Source of the DNA: Desulfurococcaceae archaeon AG1
Lineage (GTDB): Archaea > Thermoproteota > Thermoprotei_A > Sulfolobales > AG1
Direction of reading: 5' to 3'
Length of the DNA stretch: 64,000 nucleotides
Assembly (NCBI GenBank): GCA_003116855.1
Contig: BEWT01000004.1
Span: 1-64,000 of the forward strand
A program made the position numbers and the translations under genes. Below, one piece after another: positions 43,798-54,437 of the stretch. Below the pieces are notes generated by a model. The model was not told the origin of the DNA. It saw nothing but the letters and a program-made list of their open reading frames with translations, and did no database searches. Position 1 is the stretch's first letter; each line of letters begins with the position of its first letter.

Positions 43798-46700
43798 GTG
43801 AGATTGGGCTTGGGTTCCAAAAGATCCAGACCTTTGAGGAGACTCTATGTCAAAGCACTAGCCCTCTCATTACTAGCTATAATCCTCCTCTCACACACAC
43901 AGAATGTCTCTACACTCTTAGCGGCTTCGGAAAACCCTTCTCAATATATTGTGAATAACTTTGAGCTCGTGGCCCTATTCCTCTACAGAGGCCAAACCTA
44001 CCCAGCAATAGGACAATATATGGATCCTGTGATAACAATCGTCGATCACAACGGTAAGCGGAGCGAGATGAGATACTCAGAATATGTTAAAAAGATCATC
44101 GACAAAGAGATAAAGATCAAGTGGGCTATTACTGGAGAAAGCGAGGATGGTGATCTGCTGTCTTTCGAGTTTGAGCAAGATATACCGCCCATCTTCCTTA
44201 TAGGCGGTTCGTATATAACAGATCATAGCAAGCCCACCGGCTCGTTTGTCCATGTAGAGGGTGATCTCACAATCGTACAAGGAAACACCGAGACCGCTTC
44301 CTCCGTGTTCTTCGCTAATCCCCAGTACCTCTACTCCTTCATGAGGCTAACCAACAACTCCAGACTCGTGGTTCCCAAGGGGGAGAATGTAGTTCTAATG
44401 CTTCTCCCAAAGTCCGTTGGGGCTTCGGGTAGGGATTCTATATACGATCTGCTCGAGGTTTTCCTTTCTAAGAACAACAAATCCCGAACAAAATGCCACT
44501 ACATCGGAGCCCGAGATATAGTGGACCGCATATCATCTCCAGACGACCCGCTATCCAGGTTCCTAGTACTCTCCTGGACAGTTGAGGGAAGAGCGGGTGG
44601 ATTAGCATATACAGCAATCAGGAACGTGTCTGTATCCCCGCCATCAACGATCGGTGTAATGGTGAGCGGACTTACCCCAGCGCCTAAAAGAGGCCCTATC
44701 ACAATCAAGTACGATGCTTCTTTCACCGCCTCGTGGTCTATCTATCTCCAAAGTAACTCAAACACGGCTGTTTTCGCACCCGCCTCATACCCAATACCAG
44801 GTATTGTGAACTATCTAGAACCTGTGAACGAGATATGCTCCGGCCCAAGAGCAAGGATCATGGCTTCTAAGCTCTCAACGATGTTTATCATCAAACCCGA
44901 TGTGTATAGTGGGAGTGATAAGGTCACGCTCTCTATAAGCAATGCCCGCGGTATGTCCCTGGCATCATTCCAGATCAATATCGAGGTCGGGAGCGAGAGG
45001 TTCAGCGGTATAGAGGCACAGCTAGATGGTGCATATACCTCAAGCAAAAAAACCAGCTCCGAAAGTAGCACGATAACCGGTCTACATAAACTAAGTATAG
45101 AGAAGAAAGGCTATGATGAATTCGGCTCTCTCAAGCTAATGATCAAACACAGCGGTGTTCAGATGACTCAGAATACACGCATATCAACCAGGTATGGAGG
45201 ACTAACAGATACGACAGACCAGAGCGAGTCACTAAGCTTCACAGGATCGACGGAGCTACGGATAGGAGGATGGCTGCCCAACCCACCCCCACCGGGCTAT
45301 ATACTCCAAGTACCCGAGATCACATATAAAATCAATGCTAATAGCCAGTATGCGCGAAGCCATTGGGAGACATTAATAATTGATATTAGATGCGGAGTGA
45401 CAGAGAAACTCACGTCATCGATAGGATCAGACGAGAAGATAACGAAGATACATGGCGGTGAAGATCCTTGCGGAGGATTCAAACCAATATATGGTGGGCA
45501 AAATGTACTCCTCCTTGATACCTCTTCATATAGTGGTGAGAATCTAGAGACCCGCCAAGCCCTTATACAGCTAAGCCCTAACCCCTACATTATACTTACT
45601 ACTCCCGAAAACCAATATTTTTACTTCGCTGTAGGAGAGCTTTCTACGTCTAAGAGCAGTAGGTATTACTTTACCCCTACCACTGTTAAATATAATGAGT
45701 TCTTCAGCACACCAGCATACCGGGTTCCACAAAATGGTAACAAGGTATTTCAAGAGGTGAAAGCATTCCAGTCAGTACACCCATCCAGAGCAAGCTACGC
45801 TATAGCGGAAGTAACTAAATGCTCTACCACTCCCTCTGGAAATGTGACATGCTCTTCTAGAAATATCACTATAGTATATCAAGCCTGGATCTATTCTAGG
45901 ATAGACTATATCGTTACTATATTTGACACTAAGACAGAGCCTGAATACTATATATTGTATCTTCCTAAGAGTTTCTCCGGCACTGCCCCTAGCATTGGCT
46001 CTCCTGAGAAGCCTGTGTTAGCTCTGTGGTTCGAGAAAGAATCCGCTTTTCCAGGCGATACCCTTAGTGTGTATATGCATAGATATGGTGGTTCTGGGAA
46101 GAGTGTTAGTGTCTATCTCAACGCAACCCTATCCCTCCCCAATGGAAGGGAGATATTGCTTAACGTAACCCCCAGCAGGACTAAGATAAGCACTACCGAC
46201 ACCGGAGTCGCTATGATCAAGATACCCTCGGCTAAGGAGCTACAACAGATCGCCGGAACCAACCTATCCAACACACCACTGGTTCTCGTAGTGAAAGGTG
46301 TTGATGAGGAAGGTGCTACAGGAAGAGCCATGGCATGGATCTATGGTGCTGGTGTCTATATAGTGCTCAACTTCATAGACATACCAATACCACTGCCAGA
46401 TAATCCTCAAGAGAGCAATGTACTAGAGTATATAGAGAAAAACTATATGAGTCTCGGCTTCGAAAAAGAAACACCCCTGAAAGGCGGTGACTATACCATA
46501 GAGCTCAGAATTCTTGAGAAAAGGACAGGAAAAGAGCTATATAGGACAGAGATTAACCAAGGCAGACTCATGCTCTCACCCCTAGCTATAAACATGACCC
46601 CTAACGAAACATACATATTATCATACAAGCTAAAGATCAATAACTATGAGCAAGCCCCCGTATATGTGAGAGACACTGGGGTAGATATAGTTGTCACAGA

Positions 46701-49700
46701 AGAGATGCTCTATAAAAAGACCGACGAGGCAGTTAAGCTTGAGTATAAAATCCCAGTGCCCTACACAATACTAAAGAGATACCTATACTACGCCGAGATC
46801 CTTGCAGGGAAGAACGATGAATACGCAGCCCAGCTAACAGACCTAGCATTAACGCTGGAGCCTATAACCCTGTTGGAAAATATAATAGCTTCAAAACCCG
46901 TGCCGGAGGATCTGAGGGTTGCTAAAGACCTATTTCTAGGGATCATATCGTGGATAAAGGAGGTAGGCTCTAAATCCTTCTACGCCAGGCCGGTTGTCCT
47001 CTTCCCAACAATGTGGGAGGATTCATCAATACGTACCGAGTTATCAAAGCTAGGTGCGGGGATAAGCTTCAGAGACCCCCGTTACAACCTAACCTCAGAA
47101 GCTGTGATGAAGGATGAGAAAAGCTATTGGAGCAAGCTGGCTAAGCTCGTAATATTCCAGGCTGAGATGATAAGGAACCATAAATATGTCACCAACGGGA
47201 TCCTTATTGTATCGAGCATAGCAGCCATGGCCATAGTAGCTGAGAGCCTGGAGGACGGCTACTTCAGCAAAGTAAAGATCTGGAACAGGGGTAATATCAT
47301 GGAAAAGCTGAAAAAACCTGAGTGGCTAGATAAAAGTATAACCAAGATATTCAAAGTAGCTAAGTCAACAACAATACTGCTCGATGGAAGCGTCCTTGGA
47401 ACGCTAGAGATGCTGGGATACAGCGGAGTCAGAAACTTAACACTAAATCTAGCTGGGAACGACACAAAGGTGGCTGACGATCTAATGACAGCAATAACAA
47501 TAGGCTCGAAGCTCATTAAATTCCTCCTAACAGCCCCGACAGGAGAGCTTGTTAAAGATGTAACAGGAGAGATCATAACCCAGCTCCTCACAACAGCTAT
47601 AGCCCAGGCTATGATGGCTCTGAATAACATGGCTCTGCAACACAGGGTCTTCCAAGAGGTTATGATCTCTCCCTACCCACTCTATCCCACAGAAACGTTA
47701 CTAGCAATAATAAGAGGAACCGGCATAGCGCTCTACTACAAAAACCTCGATTTCGAGGACATAGCGTCAAAACTACCATCGAGGACAAAACCCCCAGAGC
47801 TGCAATGGCATGTGAGGGAGGATAGATACGGGGTTCTCGATTCGGCAATAAGATTCAGGGATCTTGAAAGTCTCTTCTACAACATAGCTGACAAATACAT
47901 GGTGGCGGAGAACGTCGTGGGAACAGTACTATCGCTGGCTAAAGAGCTAGACTCACTGGTAGAAACAATTAAGGGAGAAGGGTTAACACTACCAGCAGGG
48001 TATAAAACCGTTAAAAAACAATTCGCGGTCTTCACAGGACTCAGCCTAGAATACTCGGGCGAGGTAACGATAAAAGAGACGAAGAAATACGCAAAACTCA
48101 AAGATCTTGTTAACTCGCTCTACATAGCTACCGCGGCAGCAACTATAATGGATATCCTTATCAAGGATCTCTGGATCTCTGTGTTCTATTATACACTCAC
48201 AACAGGTAACAAGCTTGGAGAGTTCCTCACAATAACAAGCATAAGCCTGCAAACCCTTCTCCCAATAGTAACATTCGTATTTACAGCAAGCAAGACGATA
48301 AAGAAGATCTCATTCTCTCAAGAGGATCTCGGGTGGGGCTGGGTATCGCCTTCAACCAGCTTTCTAGAGGCTCCGGCTCCCGTAACACTCCAGCTCTCTC
48401 TAATCAGCACTGGGGAGATTTCTAGGGAGATGGAGAGCCTTGTAGCCGAGGCCGAGGCTCTGGCAGGGAGATTCAGGGGTATGGTTGATAGATTCCAGTA
48501 TAACCTCACAGAGATCGCGATGCTCGTAGAGATCCTCGACAGAGCCGATCTACTGATGAGGAGAGCTATGCTAAGCACTCCCGACGACCAGGTTAGGATG
48601 AATCTTACAATGATCTCAGCCTACTTTACAGAGCACTACTATGACTTCACAGAGGTGGTGAAATTCCTCCTGATGTTCCCATCAATAAGACCAATAGATC
48701 CATTGATCCAGGTGATAGATAGCAGAATAGAGAACATAATCCAGGATCTGCGAGAAGCCAGGGACACGATATCGAGGAGCGCGGTGTGGAGAACACCTCC
48801 TGGGGCAGCGCTGGTTATAAGAGATCTCGATATAGATACATCCCAGCTTTGGAGCGATAAGAGCGTAAAAATAACGGTCCATAATATGGGGGGAGAGTCG
48901 GCAAAGGTCTCGCTAGCAATACTGGATACAGAGCTCTACAAGGGATCACGCTCAGACAGCATCGAGATTCCAAGCGGTGGGAGCTATGCATTTACTCTGA
49001 AGGTCGAGATTCCAAGCGATCTCAAGAGAGATCTGGTCTTTATATTAGCTATCCTTGTGAACAACATACCCGTAGATCAGATCATCTTCAAGGCTTACTA
49101 CACTGAGAGCGATTATAACACCACAAGAGGAGATGGCGTGGAGACCGTATCTGATGGAAAGATCTCTATTGCTGGTAACCAGCTGAGGCTGGAGAATGTG
49201 AGCATATTGCAACTAATACTACCAGGAGGATCGAGCTATATGTTAAAGCTAAACGGTGTCCAGATAAGGAGCGGCGAGATCCATATGGGGGACAAGGTAA
49301 TCGTTGGGGCGGTGTTCAGCGATCCTGTGAGCGGTGTCCTAACATACGAGCCTGTAAGGCTTGATACAAAACACCTAAAAGGATCCGGCGAGACAAAGGC
49401 CAATGATTGGCTCACGATATCATCGTCAGGAGAGCACGAGGTCTCACTAACAGTATATGAAACAAACCCTGCTAACTACACCTCACCACAGGGTGTCAAA
49501 GTGCTCAAGGTGTTTGCTATAGATGTTCTGAGAGCGGATGCTGGTAGCGTAACGATCAGGATAAACTATGAAAAACTAGGCATAACGGACCCCTCAAGCA
49601 TAAGGATACTTAAATACAGTGTGACTAGAGACGCATACATAGAAGTTGAGAACATCGAGATAGATTTAGAGAGAAAAGAGGTTGTGATAACAGTAACGCC

Positions 49701-49974
49701 AGGAGACCCGTTATTCGCTATAGGCTTATCAACAGAAGGCGCGCCAAGAAGCCCTCCGAGAACAGTAACAGCAACCAAAACAGCATCTCCAACACAAACA
49801 CAGATCCAGATAACACCTAAATCGACACAAACCACAGAGACGACGACCGAGGCACAGCAAACAACCAAAGCTGGGGTTGAAACACCATCGATAAACCCGA
49901 TGCTTGTGGTGGTAGCAGTAATAGCAATAGTAGCGATAATAGCCATGTACATGGCTTGGAAGAGGAAGAAATAA
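43798..49974 (+). CDS. Giant surface protein with C-terminal membrane anchor
   Basis: 2058 residues. An N-terminal signal peptide (about 17-40) is followed by a large extracellular body rich in beta-type segments and N-glycosylation sequons. A helical section lies at about 1000-1520, with several hydrophobic stretches (for example around IMDILIKDLWISVFYY). CARDB-like beta regions follow in about 1620-1780, then a Thr/Gln-rich stalk (about 1985-2025). A single transmembrane helix (PMLVVVAVIAIVAIIAMYMAW) ends in KRKK. This is the architecture of S-layer or stalk proteins; I cannot assign a family. Start is GTG 43798, with TTG 43804 or 43810 possible. Confidence 0.85.
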   Translation: MRLGLGSKRSRPLRRLYVKALALSLLAIILLSHTQNVSTLLAASENPSQYIVNNFELVALFLYRGQTYPAIGQYMDPVITIVDHNGKRSEMRYSEYVKKIIDKEIKIKWAITGESEDGDLLSFEFEQDIPPIFLIGGSYITDHSKPTGSFVHVEGDLTIVQGNTETASSVFFANPQYLYSFMRLTNNSRLVVPKGENVVLMLLPKSVGASGRDSIYDLLEVFLSKNNKSRTKCHYIGARDIVDRISSPDDPLSRFLVLSWTVEGRAGGLAYTAIRNVSVSPPSTIGVMVSGLTPAPKRGPITIKYDASFTASWSIYLQSNSNTAVFAPASYPIPGIVNYLEPVNEICSGPRARIMASKLSTMFIIKPDVYSGSDKVTLSISNARGMSLASFQINIEVGSERFSGIEAQLDGAYTSSKKTSSESSTITGLHKLSIEKKGYDEFGSLKLMIKHSGVQMTQNTRISTRYGGLTDTTDQSESLSFTGSTELRIGGWLPNPPPPGYILQVPEITYKINANSQYARSHWETLIIDIRCGVTEKLTSSIGSDEKITKIHGGEDPCGGFKPIYGGQNVLLLDTSSYSGENLETRQALIQLSPNPYIILTTPENQYFYFAVGELSTSKSSRYYFTPTTVKYNEFFSTPAYRVPQNGNKVFQEVKAFQSVHPSRASYAIAEVTKCSTTPSGNVTCSSRNITIVYQAWIYSRIDYIVTIFDTKTEPEYYILYLPKSFSGTAPSIGSPEKPVLALWFEKESAFPGDTLSVYMHRYGGSGKSVSVYLNATLSLPNGREILLNVTPSRTKISTTDTGVAMIKIPSAKELQQIAGTNLSNTPLVLVVKGVDEEGATGRAMAWIYGAGVYIVLNFIDIPIPLPDNPQESNVLEYIEKNYMSLGFEKETPLKGGDYTIELRILEKRTGKELYRTEINQGRLMLSPLAINMTPNETYILSYKLKINNYEQAPVYVRDTGVDIVVTEEMLYKKTDEAVKLEYKIPVPYTILKRYLYYAEILAGKNDEYAAQLTDLALTLEPITLLENIIASKPVPEDLRVAKDLFLGIISWIKEVGSKSFYARPVVLFPTMWEDSSIRTELSKLGAGISFRDPRYNLTSEAVMKDEKSYWSKLAKLVIFQAEMIRNHKYVTNGILIVSSIAAMAIVAESLEDGYFSKVKIWNRGNIMEKLKKPEWLDKSITKIFKVAKSTTILLDGSVLGTLEMLGYSGVRNLTLNLAGNDTKVADDLMTAITIGSKLIKFLLTAPTGELVKDVTGEIITQLLTTAIAQAMMALNNMALQHRVFQEVMISPYPLYPTETLLAIIRGTGIALYYKNLDFEDIASKLPSRTKPPELQWHVREDRYGVLDSAIRFRDLESLFYNIADKYMVAENVVGTVLSLAKELDSLVETIKGEGLTLPAGYKTVKKQFAVFTGLSLEYSGEVTIKETKKYAKLKDLVNSLYIATAAATIMDILIKDLWISVFYYTLTTGNKLGEFLTITSISLQTLLPIVTFVFTASKTIKKISFSQEDLGWGWVSPSTSFLEAPAPVTLQLSLISTGEISREMESLVAEAEALAGRFRGMVDRFQYNLTEIAMLVEILDRADLLMRRAMLSTPDDQVRMNLTMISAYFTEHYYDFTEVVKFLLMFPSIRPIDPLIQVIDSRIENIIQDLREARDTISRSAVWRTPPGAALVIRDLDIDTSQLWSDKSVKITVHNMGGESAKVSLAILDTELYKGSRSDSIEIPSGGSYAFTLKVEIPSDLKRDLVFILAILVNNIPVDQIIFKAYYTESDYNTTRGDGVETVSDGKISIAGNQLRLENVSILQLILPGGSSYMLKLNGVQIRSGEIHMGDKVIVGAVFSDPVSGVLTYEPVRLDTKHLKGSGETKANDWLTISSSGEHEVSLTVYETNPANYTSPQGVKVLKVFAIDVLRADAGSVTIRINYEKLGITDPSSIRILKYSVTRDAYIEVENIEIDLERKEVVITVTPGDPLFAIGLSTEGAPRSPPRTVTATKTASPTQTQIQITPKSTQTTETTTEAQQTTKAGVETPSINPMLVVVAVIAIVAIIAMYMAWKRKK

Positions 49975-50098
49975 CCAACAACCCTTAGAGCTTTTTACAG
50001 CATCGAGGCTTTCTATACAAGCTACTAGATTCATCTAGCAGGATCTTCGGCAGTGATGTAATTAAGTATCAGAAACCAACAACAAACACACTTGGATC

Positions 50099-51085
50099 TT
50101 ATCTGAGCATTGTAATAACAGCGTTGACTATCTTGTCGGGGTTTACCATATAAGCTTTTTCAAGTGGGGCTGGGGTTGGGACTGGCATGTCAGGGCTGGA
50201 CACGATCTTTGGGGCTGTTTCTAAGCTGTAGAGTGTGTCGGGATCTTCCGCGACTCTTGAGAGGATCTCTGCAGCAACGCTTCCGCTTCTAATCTCGTCT
50301 GTAGTGATCACAAGCCTCCCGGTTTTTCTCACGGATGAGAATATGGTTTTCAGATCTAGCGGGTAGAGCGTTCTCGGATCTATTACCTCAGCCTCGATCC
50401 CATGTTTCTCTGAGAGGATCTCTGCGGCTTTGAGGGCGTCGAGCACTGTTCTAGAGATCGCCACTATAGTTACATCGGATCCCTTTCTCTTTATATCGGC
50501 AAGCCCTATTGGTATGATATAATCACCCTCGGGGACAGGGCCTGTTGTCTCGTATAGAAGAGCGGCCTCGATAAATAATACCGGGTTATCCTCTCTAAGG
50601 GCTGCTTTCAAGAGACCCTTAGCATCTGCAGGTGTTGATGGAGCCACAACCTTTATCCCCGGCTGGAGGAACCATGAGGGGACGAACTGGCTGTGCTGTG
50701 GGCCATAAGCCCTCCCAATACCGTATTGTGTCCTGATAACCATTGGTAGTTTTATCCTCCCACCGCTCATGAACCTCAGCTTTGCTGCGTGGGTGATAAG
50801 CTGATCCATCGCTATTGTTATGAAATCCATATACATTATCTCGGCAACCGGTCTCAGCCCTGCTAAGGCCATGCCTAGAGCAGCACCTACTATGGCTGCC
50901 TCGGATATCGGTGTATCTATAACCCTCTGGGGTCCGAATTCTTGCAAGAGCCCTAGGGTTACTGTGAAAACACCTCCCCATGCTCCCACATCCTCTCCGA
51001 GGATCACTATGTTTGGGTCTCTCCTCATCTCCTCCCTAAGCGTCTCTCTGAGGGCTGCTGCATAGCTCATTATAATCTCTCCCAT
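50099..51085 (-). CDS. 2-Oxoacid dehydrogenase E1 component, beta subunit
   Basis: About 328 residues with the E1-beta pattern: MSYAAALRETLREEMRRDPN, ILGEDVGAWGGVFTVT, RVIDTPISEAAIVGAALGMALAGLRPVAEI, and VEVIDPRTLYPLD-type EVIDPRTLYPLDLKTI. With the alpha subunit it decarboxylates a 2-oxo acid (pyruvate or branched-chain) with thiamine diphosphate and passes the acyl group to lipoyl-E2. ATG at 51085 with GGTGAT upstream; overlaps the alpha gene region closely. E2 and E3 genes are not in the window. Confidence 0.93.
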   Translation of the reverse strand: MGEIIMSYAAALRETLREEMRRDPNIVILGEDVGAWGGVFTVTLGLLQEFGPQRVIDTPISEAAIVGAALGMALAGLRPVAEIMYMDFITIAMDQLITHAAKLRFMSGGRIKLPMVIRTQYGIGRAYGPQHSQFVPSWFLQPGIKVVAPSTPADAKGLLKAALREDNPVLFIEAALLYETTGPVPEGDYIIPIGLADIKRKGSDVTIVAISRTVLDALKAAEILSEKHGIEAEVIDPRTLYPLDLKTIFSSVRKTGRLVITTDEIRSGSVAAEILSRVAEDPDTLYSLETAPKIVSSPDMPVPTPAPLEKAYMVNPDKIVNAVITMLR

Positions 51086-51094
51086 CGCGATCAC

Positions 51095-52117
51095 CTAGGC
51101 GTATATGAAGTTATAGAGCTCCTCGAAGCTGAGGTATGGGCTTTCCTGGGCGAATCTAACGGAATCCTCGATCTCCTCTAGGATCTGTTTCTCGATCCCG
51201 TCCAGCTCTTCCTGCGATGCATAGCCATTATCTATCAATATCCTTGTTAGCCTTATAACAGCATCTTTTCTCTTCCACTCCTCAACCTCCTCCCTGGATC
51301 TATATCTCTGGGGATCTCTGAGGTTGTGTCCAAGGAACCTATATGTTCTAGCCTCAATGAAAGTAGGCCCCCCACCATTCCTAGCCTTCTCAGCAGCCTT
51401 CCTAGCAGCAATATAGACAGCAACAGGGTCGAAGCCGTCGACCACGATGCCATCTATATTATATGCGAGGGCCCTGTGGATCACGGAGAAACCAGTAGAC
51501 CCTGCTGTAACCCTGTCAACCCTGCCGCCCATGCCGTAGAGGTTGTTTTCACACACAAGGATCACTGGGAGTCTCCATAAGCCTATCATGTTAGCCCCCT
51601 CATGAAAAGCCCCTGTATTAACAGCACCATCTCCGAAGAATGCTGCAACCACTCTCTTCTCACCCCTATACTTTATAGCATATCCAAGCCCGGCCGCTAC
51701 TGGGATACCGCTTCCAACTATTGCTGTGGTCATCATGATCCCGAGTTCTGGGTACATGGAGACATGCATGGAGCCTCCGAGCCCCTTGTTAGTCCCTGTA
51801 GCTCTTCCAAAGAGCTCAGCCATAACCAGCCTGGGCGGGATACCCCTGGCTAGGGCGTGTCCATGCCCCCTATATGTTGAGACGATATAGTCATCCTTAT
51901 CCAGGGCTTTCATAACGCCTGTGGCTACTGCCTCCATACCTATGTATAGATGTGATGCTCCTACGAGCTTCTTCTCCTCGAAAAGCTTTACCACTCTCTC
52001 CTCAAACCTTCTTATAAGCATCATTGTTCTCCACATCCACATGAGATCCTCTTTCGAGATCCCATACTCCCCATATCTCGAGGGATCTATGATGCCTATG
52101 TTTTCAACCCTACTCAT
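51095..52117 (-). CDS. 2-Oxoacid dehydrogenase E1 component, alpha subunit
   Basis: About 340 residues. The thiamine diphosphate-binding motif is GDGAVNTGAFHEGANMIGLWRLPVILVCENN, and the phosphorylation-loop-like TYRFLGHNLRDPQRYR region follows. ATG at 52117 with GGAGG upstream is chosen; the frame is open to 52177. It pairs with the beta subunit just downstream. The lipoate genes at 57153-59493 supply the cofactor for the missing E2 partner. Substrate could be pyruvate, 2-oxoisovalerate or acetoin. Confidence 0.93.
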   Translation of the reverse strand: MSRVENIGIIDPSRYGEYGISKEDLMWMWRTMMLIRRFEERVVKLFEEKKLVGASHLYIGMEAVATGVMKALDKDDYIVSTYRGHGHALARGIPPRLVMAELFGRATGTNKGLGGSMHVSMYPELGIMMTTAIVGSGIPVAAGLGYAIKYRGEKRVVAAFFGDGAVNTGAFHEGANMIGLWRLPVILVCENNLYGMGGRVDRVTAGSTGFSVIHRALAYNIDGIVVDGFDPVAVYIAARKAAEKARNGGGPTFIEARTYRFLGHNLRDPQRYRSREEVEEWKRKDAVIRLTRILIDNGYASQEELDGIEKQILEEIEDSVRFAQESPYLSFEELYNFIYA

Positions 52118-52242
52118 TAACAAGAGCCTCCAGCATATCATTAAGAGCGCAGGGTTTATATATCGGAGAACCATCAATACCTAGAGATCGAGACAAGGCT
52201 CCAGATAATTAACAGGGCTAAGCTTTATATCTATAGAGAGCT

Positions 52243-52608
52243 ATGAAGAAAGAATCAAGAATACTGTTACACCTAAGAACCGGGGGTTATGATTTCATAG
52301 CAGTCCTGAGAGGCGTTGAGGGGATGGAGCATTTAAGAGTGCTGAGGATCCATAATAATATCAAGGATCTCGTGGAGAGGATCTCACGCGAGGGTTTTTT
52401 CCACGAAGTAAGGTTTGTGGTAACACACCCGCGAGACCTAAGCAGCATGTGGCTAGAGGTTATAAGGAATCTGGGTAGGAGTGATATAAAGATAGACCCA
52501 AAACTCCCAAGCGATATAGAAAAAATCCTGGGATCCTATGTAGACGCGTTATCAAAACTAGCCATAGCCCTTAACAAAACATATAAACAGAAAGAACCCC
52601 CAGATTAA
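52243..52608 (+). CDS. Hypothetical protein, 121 residues
   Basis: No family recognised. The protein is alpha/beta-like: ILLHLRTGGYDFIAVLRGVEGM, VRFVVTHPRDLSSMWLEVIRNLG, then a helical, lysine-rich end. A TATA-like TTTATATCTATAG lies only about 20 bases before the ATG, suggesting a leaderless message. Divergent from the E1-alpha gene. Confidence 0.6.
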   Translation: MKKESRILLHLRTGGYDFIAVLRGVEGMEHLRVLRIHNNIKDLVERISREGFFHEVRFVVTHPRDLSSMWLEVIRNLGRSDIKIDPKLPSDIEKILGSYVDALSKLAIALNKTYKQKEPPD

Positions 52609-52785
52609 CAGAACAAGTGTTATAAAGACTAGCAACCCTTAACAAAAACCAATCCTTCCAACCCATAGCAGATCGTTATACATGCACTTTGTTTAGATAC
52701 CTAGCCCCATAAGAGATCATTTATCATTATATGCTTTCTTAGAGCTGTTTTTGATACTCATAACGTATTCTATATATGGGAGCAT

Positions 52786-53697
52786 ATGAGGATCTCCATT
52801 GTGGGCGCGGGTTCCGTAGGATCCTTGCTAACCCATATCCTCAATAAAGCTAATATCGAACCCGTGCTTGTCAAAAGATCCCCAAATACTCCTACCCCGA
52901 CAAGAATACTAACACCAGACGGATCCGAGGCTAAGCTTAGATACAAGAGCACAGTCTATAGCTATGATGACTGGCTCTATTCAGATGTGATCTTCATAGC
53001 CACAAAAGCCTACGATGCCAGCAGCATTATAGAAAGGATCTCGACTTCTAGAGATATATCACTAACAATCCTGGTTCAAAACGGTCTTGGCGTTTTTGAA
53101 GAAGGGGTAAGGAGACTAGGACCTGGGAGGATAGCCCAGCTTGTGCTAAACCACGGCGTATCACTAGCTGATCATGATACATGCGTTTGGGTAGGAGGTA
53201 GTAGAAGCTATCTGGGTATGGTGAAGGGTTATAGAAACCCTTACCTAGACAGAATAGCAGATCTTCTAAGAGATCTCGATGTAGTTGTGGTCGAGGATAT
53301 AGAGCCGTATAGATGGCTCAAACTTGTTGTTAATGCTGTGATAAACCCTATAACAGCCCTGCTTGAGGTTAGGAACAAGGCTATTGCTGATAGCGAGCTT
53401 CTAAGAACCCTTGCCACCATGGTGTGTGAGGAGGTGAGGAGAATAGCCGGGGTTAAGGGTATAGAGTTCCCAAGAGATCCCTGTCGCGAGGTGTTCGAGG
53501 TAGCCATAAAGACGGGGGATAATATCTCATCAATGTTATCAGACCTGGCTAGGTGTAGAAAGACTGAGATTGATTTTATAAACGGCTATATAGTGAGGAT
53601 CGCTGAGGATCTCGGTATAGAGGCTACTGTCAACCGTATACTCTATATAATGGTCAAGGCTAAGGAGAGTCTGAAACACTGCAGGAATAGATCGTGA
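52786..53697 (+). CDS. panE: Ketopantoate reductase (PanE/ApbA family)
   Basis: 303 residues beginning MRISIVGAGSVGSLLTHIL, the Rossmann nucleotide motif. FIATKAYDA contains the conserved catalytic-site Lys, LVQNGLGVFE follows, and RWLKLVVNAVINPITALLEVRN and the Glu-containing C-terminal helices complete the family pattern. It reduces ketopantoate to pantoate for coenzyme A synthesis, although PanE-family members also act on other 2-oxo acids. The gene is isolated, with a 177-base upstream gap without other features. Confidence 0.85.
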   Translation: MRISIVGAGSVGSLLTHILNKANIEPVLVKRSPNTPTPTRILTPDGSEAKLRYKSTVYSYDDWLYSDVIFIATKAYDASSIIERISTSRDISLTILVQNGLGVFEEGVRRLGPGRIAQLVLNHGVSLADHDTCVWVGGSRSYLGMVKGYRNPYLDRIADLLRDLDVVVVEDIEPYRWLKLVVNAVINPITALLEVRNKAIADSELLRTLATMVCEEVRRIAGVKGIEFPRDPCREVFEVAIKTGDNISSMLSDLARCRKTEIDFINGYIVRIAEDLGIEATVNRILYIMVKAKESLKHCRNRS

Positions 53698-53835
53698 GGA
53701 TTCGAGCTTCATAGCGATTGATATATTGCTACTTATCACTCACAGCCATACCCAAGACCTCTTAGAGCTTCGGGATCCTGGGAAAAAGAAATCTGTTTAG
53801 CGAGAGAGGTAACAACACTGTTTTGTGATACAGAG

Positions 53836-54342
53836 CTACGATTTACCCTGGATCCTTTTCGCTCCCTCGCTGCTTAGGAGGTTGAGGAGAGCTGTTCTAT
53901 GTCTAACCTCGTCTCTTAATATATCTTCCGCTAGCTCCTCTGTTACAGGATCTTTCCCATGGGTATAGCTGAAAAGCTCTCTATAAGCCTTGATCGCGCA
54001 CTCCTCAGCCTTTACAGCTGCTATGATCCATCCGTCTATATCGTAGGGATCACTAGGGATCTCTGGGTATTTGCATCCAGAGATCTCCCATAGCTTGCTG
54101 AACTCTCTCGGAGGATCTATACCTAGATCCTGGAGTCTGTCAGCTATCATTCTAGCATGTTTTTTCCACTCTTCTTCAGCCTCTTCTAGGAAATGCTCCG
54201 AGATCTCCTCGGAATTCTGGCCCTTTATTGTATATGCTGTGAGAGTATAGTAGTAAGAAGCGATCCACTCGTCGGCATATGCTGCTAGAAGCATGTCAAC
54301 AAGTTTTTTCAAGTCAATTTTTTCTACAAACTCTAGGCTCAA
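53836..54342 (-). CDS. Ferritin-like (Dps-like) protein
   Basis: About 168 residues. Four helices carry a di-iron pattern: DEWIASYYYTLTAYT, LEEAEEEWKKHARMIADRL (E-x-x-H), AAVKAEECAIKAYRELF and AEDILRDEVRHRTALLNLL (E-x-x-H). This fits ferritin/Dps-like iron-storage and peroxide-protection proteins. TTG at 54342 follows GGTGGTG; the frame is open to 54384. It is divergent from the unknown gene at 54438 and convergent with panE. Confidence 0.85.
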   Translation of the reverse strand: MSLEFVEKIDLKKLVDMLLAAYADEWIASYYYTLTAYTIKGQNSEEISEHFLEEAEEEWKKHARMIADRLQDLGIDPPREFSKLWEISGCKYPEIPSDPYDIDGWIIAAVKAEECAIKAYRELFSYTHGKDPVTEELAEDILRDEVRHRTALLNLLSSEGAKRIQGKS

Positions 54343-54437
54343 TGCATACACCACCGAATCTAGTGTTAATGAAATATATATCATATCGACGAGAGGGGCT
54401 TTATAAGGGTGTTCGCTTTATTATAGCTATTGAGAGC

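Noticed and set aside
43644-43958. 104-codon frame at the start of the giant surface protein
   Set aside because: Out of frame with the giant gene, overlaps its signal peptide and promoter region, and has no recognisable domain.
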